Assembly: GCA_026770585.1 (NCBI GenBank)
Contig: MU646710.1
Span: 310,573-323,320 of the forward strand
DNA length: 12,748 nt
Direction of reading: 5' to 3'
Source of the DNA: Baffinella frigidus
Lineage: Eukaryota > Cryptophyceae > Cryptomonadales > Baffinellaceae
Made by a program: the position numbers and the translations under genes. Shown one piece after another: positions 1 through 7,201 of the stretch; the first letter of the stretch is position 1, and each line of letters opens with the position of its first letter. The notes beneath the pieces were generated by a model. The model ran no database searches, was not told where the DNA came from, and saw only the letters and a list, made by a program, of their open reading frames with translations.

Positions 1-168
1 GGAGGGGACGGATCCTCTCCGCAGTGGCTACCCGGGGAGAAGGGGGGAGGGTCGAGGAGGGTCGGGGGGGAGAAGGGGGACAAGCTGAATCATTGCGAGC
101 GCCAAAAGCTGAATCAAGCCCGCATAGGCCCGCAAGGGCCCTGGACGCCCAGGGCGAAGGACCCTGGG
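1..168 (+). CDS. Exon candidate, left gene, first in window
   Basis: Frame 1 is open for all 56 codons and ends at GGG|GTAACC. The second half (DKLNHCERQKLNQARIGPQG) has mixed composition typical of protein. The first 25 codons are Gly/Arg-rich and less convincing. An acceptor-like ctctccgcag ends at 24, so the exon may begin at 25 in the same frame. AAGCTGAATCA occurs twice, 25 bases apart. Confidence 0.45.
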
Positions 169-418
169 GTAACCGCTTAACCCTAAACCCTGAACCCTAA
201 ACCCTAAACCCTGAATCCTGAACCCTCAACCTCAAACCCTAAAACCTACACCCCGAACCCCAACCCCCTAGCCCTACATCCTGAACCCTAAACCCTAAGC
301 CCTAAACCCCAAATCCTAAACCAGGTGGGCAAGTTACCATCTGAAGCCCATCGCACGCCGTAACCCCTCAACCCTGCACCCTGAACCCTGAACCCTCAAC
401 CACAAACCCTAAACCCTA

Positions 419-449
<31 letters not shown>

Positions 450-1788
450 CCTAAACCTTAAACCCTAAAGGCTGATCCCTAAACCATAAACCTTACACCC
501 TGAACCCTAAACCCTGAACCTTAAACCCTAAAGACTGAACCCTAAACCCTAAACCCTACACCCTGAACCCTAAACCCTAAACCTTAAACCCTAAATCCTA
601 AACCTTAAACCCTGAACACTAAACCCCAAACCCCAAACCCTAAACCCTAAACCCTAAACCCTAAACCCTAAACCCTAACCCTAAACTCCAAACCCTAAAC
701 CCCAAACCCCAAACCCCAAACCCCAAACCCCAAACCTTAAACCCTTAATACTGAACCCTAAAGCCTAAACCCTAAACCCTCAACCCTCAACCCCAAACCC
801 TCAACCCTAAACCGCAAACCATCAAGCAGGTCGAGACGGTGCGCGGGCGTCGCCTCAGGGGTCATAAACCCTAACCCTAAACCCTAAACCCCAAACCCTA
901 AACTCTAAACCCCAAACCCTGAACCCTAAACCCCAAACCCCAAACCCTAAACCCCAAACCCCAACCTCTAATCCCTAAACCCCAAACCCCAAACCCTAAA
1001 CCCTAAACCATCGATCAGGGCATACCCCGGGGGAGTGGCGACATCGAGCGAGAGATTGCGGGTAAGCCCCTAAAACCCCAAACCCCTGAAACCCTACCCT
1101 AACTTCTTTAACCCCCAAACCCCTAAAACCCTACCCTAAACCCCTGAATTCCTACAACCCCACCCTACTTGTAGCCTCACCCTAGTCACCAGAGTACCCC
1201 CGAAGTCTGAACCCCTGACCCCAGACAAGAAACCCTGAACCCTGAACCCTGCATCCTACACCTTGAAACCTCTGACGCCAGGTCATTTGTCGGAATTTCA
1301 GTAAGAAGTCTGATTCTAAATTGTGTACCCGGATCCGATTTTTTTTATTCGGGTCGGACGTGGAAAGGACGAACCGTCGCATGTCACCAGGTCAGTACGT
1401 GCCATTTAGTACCACGAAACCAACCGTTGCGTCCTGAAATTCCCACTAAAAACATGCCGTGGCCCTAAACAGAGGCTGAAGAGGAGTTGGCGACCCTGCA
1501 AGAAACGGGACCGCAAGCGTGCGGTGAAGGATGGAGGAGGAGGGAGGAGGTGCGGGGGCTTGTCAGGGAGCGGATTGTCACGCTCAGGGTCGAAGAGTCT
1601 GTGCGCGCGCGCGCTGAGGTACCCAAGTCTTTTCCTTTTTTTCCTTTTTCCCCTCTTTTTTCTTCTTTTTTTTCTTTAAATTTTCTATGATTGCTGTACC
1701 ACCCCGTGTCGGCCGCTCTTACGAGCAGTTTCCGGATGGATTCTTTCTCCACCTCCCACCACTCTTGATTCATGCGCCTGATCCCTAA
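1..1788 (+). CDS. Possible split gene in a telomere-like array, partial, unrecognised
   Basis: Exon-like islands at 1-168, 325-359, 830-860, 1019-1061 and 1473-1618 join without phase conflict. Donors are GGG|GTAACC, CC|GTAACC, GGG|GTCATA, G|GTAAGC and GAG|GTACCC; acceptors are ccag, gcag, tcag and acag. The product is basic at first (DKLNHCERQKLNQARI), then has charged helical sequence (IEREIAEAEEELATLQE and RREEVRGLVRERIV). I do not recognise the family. A last exon at 1729-1788 (FPDGFFLHLPPLLIHAPDP then TAA) is possible after the pyrimidine tract at 1628-1680. The 31- and 35-base exons are too short to trust alone. The 5' end lies outside the window. Confidence 0.4.
169..1268 (+). repeat. 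Degenerate (CCCTAAA)n telomere-like array
   Basis: Dozens of CCCTAAA units with CCCTGAA, CCCTCAA, CCCCAAA and CCTTAAA variants fill this stretch, with the C-rich strand on plus. It is broken by non-repeat islands at 325-359, 830-860 and 1019-1061. The degeneracy and flanking unique DNA show that it is interstitial, not a chromosome end. Confidence 0.9.
1019..1061 (+). CDS. Exon candidate, left gene, GIPRGSGDIEREIA
   Basis: An island of non-repeat sequence within the CCCTAAA array, bounded by gatcag and a canonical G|GTAAGC donor. Its phase-1 end joins exactly to 1473 to read EREIAEAEEELATLQ. Confidence 0.45.
1473..1618 (+). CDS. Exon candidate, left gene, charged helix
   Basis: It follows the acceptor ccctaaacag and ends GAG|GTACCC. 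The 48 codons start AEEELATLQETGPQACGEGW and continue through RREEVRGLVRERIVTLRVEE, likely alpha-helical or coiled coil. The antisense reading is Ser/Thr/Pro-rich and looks like a shadow. A pyrimidine-rich stretch follows in the presumed intron. Confidence 0.5.
1628..1688 (+). repeat. Long T/C-only tract
   Basis: Bases 1628-1674 are almost pure pyrimidine (runs of cttttt and tttcc), followed by an AT-rich stretch. It could act as a polypyrimidine tract for an acceptor near 1726-1728 or be a simple repeat. Confidence 0.6.
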
Positions 1789-1906
1789 ACCCCGGGTTTG
1801 AACCTTAGACCCTACACCCTAAAACCCAACCTTTTAACCCCAAACTCCGAACCCCGAACCCTGAACCCTGCACCCTGCCCTCCAAACCCTGAGCCGCAAC
1901 CCCTGA
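1786..1906 (+). repeat. Short degenerate CCCTAAA/CCCTGAA array
   Basis: Units such as ccctaaa, ccctaca, accccgaa and ccctgaa run in the same C-rich orientation as the left array. No exon-like island is seen within it. Confidence 0.75.
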
Positions 1907-2000
1907 ACCCTGCTCGGCGGCAGGAGGTGGACGTCCGAGGCTGGGCCGTCCTGCTCTCATCCATGCATCAGGGGGGGGGGGGCGATGCCGAGACCTCCTC

Positions 2001-2030
2001 ATGAGCGAGGTACAGGGGTACCTCGCTCAT
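2001..2030. repeat. 30-bp near-perfect palindrome
   Basis: Arms atgagcgaggtac (2001-2013) and gtacctcgctcat (2018-2030) are perfect reverse complements around aggg. It forms the left end of the foldback element at 2009-2133. Confidence 0.85.
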
Positions 2031-2133
2031 AAGAAAGCGCCTCCCCCTAGGACCCTACAGTAGGGCTATGCCTAGGGCCCTATGGTGGTCCTTGGTGGGG
2101 GGCAGTTCCTTATGGGCGAGGTACCCCTGTACC
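2009..2133. mobile_element. Foldback element, 125 bp, MITE-like
   Basis: The left end GGTACAGGGGTACCTCGCTC, continuing with ATAAG, is repeated inverted at the right end (2107-2133) with one mismatch over 25 bases. The similarity extends weakly inward to AGGACC. The core contains CTATGCCTAGGGCCCTA. A related copy lies at 6652-6747, and related ends at 3425-3545. It has no coding capacity and no clear target duplication. Terminal inverted repeats and several copies suggest a non-autonomous element; this is inference. Confidence 0.55.
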
Positions 2134-2652
2134 CCGGCAGGGCGGTTCTTGTGTTCGAGATGCGGTCGTCGGTCGTAGGTCTTTGCGCAGCGTGCAGTGG
2201 AAAGGAGCGAGGGGTGTAAAGCGATAAATGTCAAGTACGGATGAGGGGGGGGGCGGGGGGGGGGCAAGGCGCGTGTGCTGATCCCCAAACCTTGGCAAGC
2301 TTTGGTGCTTTGGTGCTTTGTATTACACTCACATCGAAGGCCACACCCGCCTCACTCTTGAGGAGACGGCAGGGCCATCCTGCAGAATAAGTTCCAGAGT
2401 CCGCCTATAGTCGGAGTTTCCAAAACCCACAGACCTTTGGTATCGCCTCTCCACACGGTGGGCTACGAGGATTTCGGACCCCCTGGATTCCAGGGGGTTA
2501 CGTGACCAAACTGCACCAGAAAATATTTAAGTTCATCTTCTCAAGGCAAGTTGACTTTTGATGAAAGGTTTGTAGTCCACTGTGTGGTATGGCCTGTGTC
2601 GCGACCTACCCCCCACCCACATGTCCTGTGCCGTCTCCTCACTCTGAAACCC
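2134..2652. other. No gene seen; simple-sequence and shared-repeat DNA
   Basis: G-rich runs lie at 2245-2268. Bases 2303-2336 (repeated TTTGGTGC, then tattacactcacatcg) are the inverted relative of 6562-6603. Bases 2478-2498 form a perfect hairpin (accccctgg, loop att, ccagggggt). No reading frame here looks coding. Confidence 0.5.
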
Positions 2653-2915
2653 TAGGACAACCCTGGAGGGTCCTAGCTAGGCGTAGGCCTAGGGTCGGGT
2701 GCGGGTTCTTTAAACCGAGGTACCACTGGATCAACCCCTGGTTCCGAAGCACCTGTGGCACCCACCTATTATTAGTAGGACCGAGTGAGAGGTCATGAAC
2801 TCACGCTCAAACACTCTACTCCTGAGAGCGACAGGGATCCAGAGGTACCTCGGACTTAAGAACCCGCACCCTACTCTAGGCCTGCGCCTAGCTAGGACCC
2901 TCCAGGATGGTCCTA
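2653..2915. repeat. 80-bp-arm inverted repeat with 103-bp spacer
   Basis: Bases 2653-2732 and 2836-2915 are imperfect reverse complements over their whole length (about 85-90% by eye). Each arm contains GGAGGGTCCTAGCTAGGC and a GGTACC site near its inner end. It resembles the foldback family (GTAGG, CCTAGG and GAGGTACC words) but is longer. The spacer shows no gene. Confidence 0.8.
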
Positions 2916-3424
2916 CGGGGAAGCGTGTTCTTAAGATCGAGGCGCCCCTGTACGAAACCGACTACAATCGACATTTTTAAAAGGGTGTTGGATCAGCCTC
3001 GTGTGGTTGTATTTACCCTCCGCACACGCTCCGTCTCGCCCCGCTCGCCCCGCACCTCTCACCCCCGTCTCCCCCCGCACCTCCTCCTTCACGCCTACGC
3101 GGCGCTTTCACACCTCGCTCGCTGGTGTAGAGAAAACGACCTACCGTAGGACCCCAGGGCGGTGCGTGCCCTTGATCGCAAGTATTTACAAGTATTCCCT
3201 CTATCGAGGCACACAAAGCGCCTCGACAGAGATTCGAGAACCTGTCGCAGGATTCGCACTTGTAGGTTGGGCCGTATGGACGGGCTGGTGCCGCGACAGC
3301 GCCAAGGCTGGTTTGAAGGCTTTGACGCACTTGTCGCACGGGAACGGTGCACCTTGCGGCAGGCCTATGATAACCATCGTAGCCTATCATACACCTATGG
3401 CCCTACGGTGGGCTATCACAGGCC
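2916..3424. other. Repeat-derived stretch without a clear gene
   Basis: It begins with a half-element end (cttaagatcgaggcgcccct, 2931-2950). Bases 3146-3185 share GGTGCGTGCCCTT and the following cgcaagtat-type sequence with 7564-7600. Open frames exist on both strands but have the composition of GC-rich chance ORFs and cross into the repeats. Confidence 0.45.
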
Positions 3425-3545
3425 TACAGGGTTACCTGGCTCATAAGGAGCTCCTCCGTAACCATCGCAGAGCCATAGGTTTGTACAGGCCTGCTGTAGG
3501 GTCCTAGGGAGGCGTGGCTCCCGACGAGCAAGGTACCCCTGTAGG
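3425..3545. mobile_element. Degenerate foldback element of the GTACCCCTGTA family
   Basis: The left end TACAGGGTTACCTGGCTCAT and the inverted right end (minus strand TACAGGGGTACCTTGCTCGT) match with a few differences. Internal words (GAGCCATAGG, CTGTAGGGTCCTAGGGAGGC) recur in other family members. Confidence 0.5.
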
Positions 3546-3940
3546 AACCATTCCAAGGGCGTGCATCTCGTAAGTGGCCCGGTATCCAATCAGTATCGTG
3601 ATCCTCGAGGATCGATCTCTCACGTCCCCGCATCGCGGTTCTCATTACTCATGGTACATAAAGTAAATATTCGCCTGTGTGCCTGCCGCTGTGCTCTCTG
3701 AGAGTGCACATCCGCAAGTCCGAGCGAGATTGGAACTGGTCTGAACTCGCTCGGATTGGCATGCCAACAGGAAATATTCGGGCTGAACTTGCAGTAAATA
3801 TAGACAGCGTGCCTCCCAGCACGACAATCGTGGTTGTTCTGCTCGAGTCAGCGAGGGGCATATCTTTCAAGTACATGAGCCCTTGCGGCGGCAAGCTTTT
3901 GAAAATTTGGAGGCGTGGTAGCTAGGAACCCCGTAAGTCT
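3546..3940. other. Unique DNA with a weak coding-like frame
   Basis: A plus-strand frame over 3677-3925 includes DWNWSELARIGMPTGNIRAE and later SARGISFKYMSPCGGKLLKI, which has a protein-like composition. It has no ATG start, no recognised domain, and no splice partner that I could place. It may be an old gene fragment. Bases 3719-3728 and 3748-3757 form a perfect 10-bp hairpin stem (tccgagcgag). Confidence 0.25.
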
Positions 3941-4069
3941 CACTACTTCCGGGGGGAGGAGAACGACAGGCGCGGGGGCTGGCAGGAGCAGGGTAGTCGT
4001 CGCGCGGTCGTAGAGCCATGGACTGCCACCAGGTGATGTGTGTTCAGTGGCTGGTGTGCACGGTCATTC

Positions 4070-4119
4070 ACGCTGGTGGTCATCACCGTCACCGTGGAGC
4101 AACGCTGGTGGTCATCAAA
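4070..4119. repeat. 16-bp direct repeat
   Basis: acgctggtggtcatca occurs at 4070-4085 and again at 4104-4119, 34 bases apart. Confidence 0.85.
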
Positions 4120-4144
4120 TCGCGGGTGTTGGGTTGGGCGTACC

Positions 4145-4760
4145 GATCTACACGAGGTCGAACTGGGACCTGAGAGTGGACAGGATGCCCTCGCTGTTGT
4201 CCGCGCAAAAGGCCTCCTTCTCCCCAAGCCTGGCCCAAGCCTGGCCCAAGCCTGGCCCAAGCCTTAGGCCGGAAGCCCTCGCCGCAGTCGCTCGCCAGAC
4301 AGCCAACGTCAGGCGCGCATCCCATCTGCGGAAGCCCGCTTCGACTCCTCCACCAGCGCGTTGGCGCCGTTGTCTGCCTCAGCACCCCCCCCCCAGTCAT
4401 CCACGAAGAACTCCACCTCGCGCCCGGCCTGACACCAGTCAAACAGATACACTGTCGCGACACTCTCCCCCGACATACTCCCCAGCGTGTCCGAAACGAA
4501 AGGCACGTCGACTTGCTCAGTCTCTGCCCACGCGTGCTTAAGGCTCTCATACTGCGCTCGCCGACACAGGGGGTTTCCCCTGAAAGGTAGCCCACTGCTC
4601 CCTGTCGGTCGCGTTCCCTGTTTTCTCAAGAAAGAATCCTTTAGGTCCTTTAGGTTTTAAATGCTCCCAACATACGCCAACGCCACGCCCTTCCGTAGAA
4701 AGGATCTGCAGAGAAAGCATTTTTGCCTTCGGATCGCGTTTAGCTCTCCAGTGCAGAGGC
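4145..4760 (-). pseudogene. Coding-like block with disturbed frame, unrecognised
   Basis: After an acceptor-like gcgcag, bases 4551-4309 on the minus strand read YESLKHAWAETEQVDVPF, then LGSMSGESVATVYLFDWC, REVEFFVDDWG and NALVEESKRASADGMRA, ending at TGA. A second frame at about 4219-4149 reads EAFCADNSEGILSTLRSQFD then LV and TAG. Further upstream, STEGRGVGVCWEHLKPKG (about 4700-4640) also looks coding. The parts lie in different frames, and an 11-bp minisatellite sits between the first two. It could be a gene with introns that I cannot define, or a frameshifted pseudogene. No domain is recognised. Confidence 0.4.
4224..4265. repeat. 11-bp minisatellite AAGCCTGGCCC
   Basis: Three full units and a partial fourth run head to tail. 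Because 11 is not a multiple of three, a change in copy number shifts any frame crossing it, which may explain the broken reading of the surrounding minus-strand block. Confidence 0.9.
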
Positions 4761-4872
4761 TCGTGTAAAGGGGATAAAGGGTGGCTCGCGTGGGACCATG
4801 CTGGAAATCCCATTTCCTACGGCCCCGAAGCGTAGGTGATTCGACTGCTGACCTCTGCACACCGGTGCGCAG

Positions 4873-5463
4873 CCGTACGCCCCCTACGCGCCGGAGCCCT
4901 ACGTGCCGCAGGCCTTCCTCGACCACCAGTGGACCGACCCATACGCCTACCCCTACTCGGACCACCCCGAGTACCTGTACCTGGTACGCCCCCACCCCCC
5001 GCCACGCCCGCAGTCAACGTGGTGCGTGCAGCAAATTGGCCCCTGCATCACACCTGACGCGACGCCTCGCCTCGGGGTTCCGCAGCCGCAGCCGCTCTCG
5101 TGGGAGGACGTCGCCTACGGCACGTGCGCCTACCCGCAGCAGTGGGCTTCGGCCCCCCAGGTCCCGTCCCACCTTTGCCCGCATTGAATCGAGCAGGTAC
5201 GCACTCGTCCGAGCCAGCGCGGTGCACACACTCACAATTTGACCGCGCTTCCTTCATTCTGCTGAGGTGCTCCAGGTTCAAGGAGACGCCCCTGCGTTTA
5301 CCCCCCCCCCCCTTGTGTTTCACTTCCGAGCCATATAATCGATGATTCTGGCGTGACGTTTTTGCTCGCGCAACAGTTTTCGTCGTACTCCTACGCCCCG
5401 CGTGGATTTCGTGGATTTGCGCGTGTGAGACGAGGAGTCTTCACCGACACACGTGTAGGATGA
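4873..5463 (+). CDS. Possible Tyr/Pro-rich split gene, unrecognised
   Basis: Three phase-0 pieces join: 4873-4983 (PYAPYAPEPYVPQAFLDH, then WTDPYAYPYSDHPEYLYL), 5086-5160 (PQPLSWEDVAYGTCAYPQQW) and 5377-5463 (FSSYSYAPRGFRGFARVRRG and on to TGA). Acceptors are gcgcag, ccgcag and caacag; donors are CTG|GTACGC and CAG|GTCCCG. The first intron could also be read through, since the frame stays open to 5185. The Tyr-Pro-rich low-complexity sequence suggests a structural, wall or disordered protein; this is inference. The start is not found. The last exon's stop lies inside the hairpin cluster beginning at 5452. Confidence 0.4.
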
Positions 5464-5493
5464 CCGGCGAAGTCACTCCGGTTATCCTACACG
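5452..5493. repeat. Hairpin with 16-bp arms
   Basis: cgtgtaggatgaccgg (5452-5467) pairs with ccggttatcctacacg (5478-5493) with one mismatch around a 10-base loop. Its left arm includes the stop of the plus-strand exon ending at 5463. Confidence 0.9.
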
Positions 5494-5629
5494 GGACTGT
5501 ATCCCCAGATGGAGTCTCCACCAACATGTTTGGTAAAGTTCCTCCGGTCATCCTACACGGGACTGTATCCCCAGATCCCCGTGTAGGATGACCGGAGTGA
5601 CTTTACCACACGGGACTGTGTCCCCAGAA
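5489..5629. repeat. 22-bp direct repeats, three copies
   Basis: ACACGGGACTGTATCCCCAG and two more bases occur at 5489-5510, 5555-5576 and, with small changes, 5608-5629. Each follows a copy of the hairpin arm sequence. Confidence 0.9.
5532..5607. repeat. Hairpin with 30-bp arms
   Basis: Bases 5532-5561 and 5578-5607 are reverse complements with only two mismatches around a 16-base loop. The inner 18 base pairs (cccgtgtaggatgaccgg) are perfect. The arm shares its sequence with the hairpin at 5452-5493, giving four copies of the arm in alternating orientation within 160 bases. Confidence 0.92.
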
Positions 5630-6332
5630 CACGTGTGAGTCGTGTCACATGCGGACCCCCCCCGCTCGACGGTTGCTCGAAAACGTGGCCACACACCACT
5701 GGTGGGGTGGTCACGGAATACGTAGGAAGGAGCCTAGGACCTGTGGAGGGTCAAATATGACCCCCTGGCCACTCAAGGGATAGGTACAAACAAATTGCCA
5801 GGCGCTTTTCCTCCCTGCCTCGCATTACTTCCCTGCTCGTGACCCACAGCGATGTTTCCTTCGCAAGGGAACACGGACAAACTGGCTCGTGAATGGAATA
5901 AACTGTGCTCGTTGTGTCAAGGTGCCTTTCTCGCGCGACTGTGCTGTGCCGGCTAACAGCTTCCCGAGACGCGCGGGAACCTGAGTCTGATGGCACAGCA
6001 AAACCCTGAACCCTAACACAGGCGAGCTAAGGCCCGTCCCTAGGATCCTCCAATGATGGAGCGGTGGTCTTGGTTGACCGGCGTGGGGGCGGTGGCCTCG
6101 GACCCTGCAGTACACCCCAACGCCTACAGCTGTCCCGCAGAGATAAACGCGCCGCTCCCCTCTCGCTACACAATGGCGCGATTGTCGTGGCACTCGTTTA
6201 CTCCCAGCACGCCACGCACCCCTGACAAAATCTATGGCGCGATGGTCGTGGTCGACGCGGCGAGGGTTCTGTCCGTTACACCCCCCTCTGGGGGCTTCTC
6301 GCACTTTCTCGACACCTAGCGGCGCTCCTCGC
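5630..6332. other. No convincing gene; mixed unique and repeat DNA
   Basis: A long minus-strand open frame runs through here but reads low-complexity Arg-rich sequence and continues into CT repeats. A short CCCTGAACCCTAA remnant is at 6003-6015. ATGGCGCGATNGTCGTGG occurs at 6172-6190 and 6234-6251, part of a local repeat family carrying ACAATGGCGCG. Confidence 0.4.
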
Positions 6333-6402
6333 GCTCTACACCCCGCGTGAGGACGCACCCCGCATACAGTCGAGCTAAAAAGTCCTCTCACACAATGGCG
6401 CG
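6333..6402 (+). repeat. 70-bp direct repeat, copy 1
   Basis: It is about 85% identical to 6818-6886, including ACAGTCGAGCTAAAA and CACACAATGGCGCG. Each copy is followed downstream by a CT microsatellite. Confidence 0.8.
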
Positions 6403-6437
6403 CCCCCCAGAGGCAAGGCCATCGTCGACCGGTCTTG
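6391..6437 (+). repeat. Repeat shared with the tail of pseudokinase copy A
   Basis: CACAATGGCGCG, GAGGCAAGGCC and TCGTCGACCGG align with 7121-7163. There the minus strand encodes the last residues and the upstream tail of terminal exon copy A. Confidence 0.65.
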
Positions 6438-6486
6438 GTGGACCGGCGCAGGGGCGGGGTCCACGAAGACCCTACAGGGGTAGGGT

Positions 6487-6487
6487 C

Positions 6488-6519
<32 letters not shown>

Positions 6520-6538
6520 CCCACCCTCTCTCTCTCTC
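6487..6538. repeat. (CT)n microsatellite
   Basis: A run of about 13 CT units is followed by cccacccacc and a shorter CT run. Confidence 0.95.
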
Positions 6539-6561
6539 GATGATGAGGTGGGAGTGAGATG

Positions 6562-6603
6562 CGATGTGAGTGTAATAACAATCACTCCAGCACCAAAGCA
6601 CCA
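6562..6603 (+). repeat. Dispersed repeat related to 2303-2336
   Basis: cgatgtgagtgtaata and caccaaagcacca are shared with 2303-2336 in the opposite orientation. Confidence 0.6.
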
Positions 6604-6651
6604 CCGCATGAGTGAGGATCTCTCGGTTGCGGCGCTCGGACGCGGGGGGGT

Positions 6652-6747
6652 CTACAGGGGTATCCGCTCATAATAGGCCTATGCCTAGGGCCCTACGGTG
6701 GTCCTAGGTGAGGGGAGCAGTTTTTTATGAACGAGGTATCCCTGTAC
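6652..6747. mobile_element. Foldback element related to 2009-2133
   Basis: Bases 6675-6747 align with 2062-2133 (about 80% by eye), including CTATGCCTAGGGCCCTA and the GAGGTATCCCTGTAC end. The left end CTACAGGGGTATCC is the inverted match of the right end, though more eroded than in the 2009 copy. Confidence 0.55.
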
Positions 6748-6817
6748 AACACCCCAACTGGGGTGGTATGCATACAGCCGAGCCGACTGTCCCGAGGAGA
6801 AACGTGGTGCTCCTCCC

Positions 6818-6886
6818 TCTCTACACACCGTGTGAGGACAGCACCCCGCGTACAGTCGAGCTAAAACGTCCTCACACAATGGCGCG
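6818..6886 (+). repeat. 70-bp direct repeat, copy 2
   Basis: Homologous to 6333-6402 (CTCTACAC, GTGAGGAC, CCGCGTACAGTCGAGCTAAA, CACACAATGGCGCG) and again upstream of CT repeats. Confidence 0.8.
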
Positions 6887-6923
6887 AAGCATCACGCAAT
6901 GGCGTGAGGGTTGGGGATGGGCC

Positions 6924-6969
6924 TTCTCTCTCTCTGTCTGTCTCTCTCTCTCTCTCTCTTTCTCTCTCT

Positions 6970-7018
<49 letters not shown>

Positions 7019-7033
7019 TCTCTCTCTCTCTCT
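6924..7033. repeat. Long (CT)n microsatellite
   Basis: About 110 bases of CT with TTTCTC and GCGCGC interruptions. Predicted Ser/Leu or Arg/Glu peptides here are low-complexity artefacts. Confidence 0.95.
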
Positions 7034-7075
7034 GCACCTACTGGCTGGTCAAGGAAGTCTCCACCGAAAAGGTCC

Positions 7076-7115
7076 TCTATCTCTCTCTCTCGCTCGCTCT
7101 CTCTCTCGCTCTCTC
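7076..7115. repeat. Third CT-rich run
   Basis: CT units with CGCT interruptions end just after the stop codon of the minus-strand pseudokinase copy A, so they would lie in its 3' untranslated region. Confidence 0.85.
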
Positions 7116-7116
7116 C

Positions 7117-7201
7117 CTACACAATGGCGCGTTGCCCGGAGGCGAGGCCCTCGTCGCCCGGCCCCTCCAAGTCCGCGATCATCTCCCCCGCGGATTGGTA
7201 C
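7117..7201 (-). CDS. Pseudokinase terminal exon, copy A
   Basis: The acceptor is cttcacag|G. The first base completes Arg, then comes YQSAGEMIADLEGPGDEG, LASGQRAIV and TAG. RYQSAGEMIADL is the expected last helix of the kinase domain and runs two residues further than copies B and C, so this is the best candidate for the original exon. The tail after ADL and the stop lie in sequence shared with the repeat at 6391-6437, so the tail looks repeat-derived. Confidence 0.75.

Noticed and set aside
169-1268. True chromosome-end telomere
   Set aside because: The units are highly degenerate, are interrupted by unique islands, and have unique DNA on the outer side.
1465-1773. Minus-strand frame starting MNQEWWEVEKESIRKLL
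   Set aside because: The first 18 residues look protein-like and end at a GTAAGA donor, so an antisense exon is possible. The rest is a Lys/Glu tract from the pyrimidine run and Ser-rich antisense of the plus exon. The plus-strand model fits its neighbours better.
3001-3507. 168-codon plus-strand open frame
   Set aside because: It crosses two different dispersed repeats and overlaps equally open minus-strand frames. I see no domain or consistent codon pattern.
5825-6604. Longest open reading frame in the window (259 codons, minus strand)
   Set aside because: It reads through a CT microsatellite as Arg-Glu repeats and through a local direct repeat. It is Arg/Gly/Cys-rich with no domain, as expected for a chance frame in GC-rich DNA.
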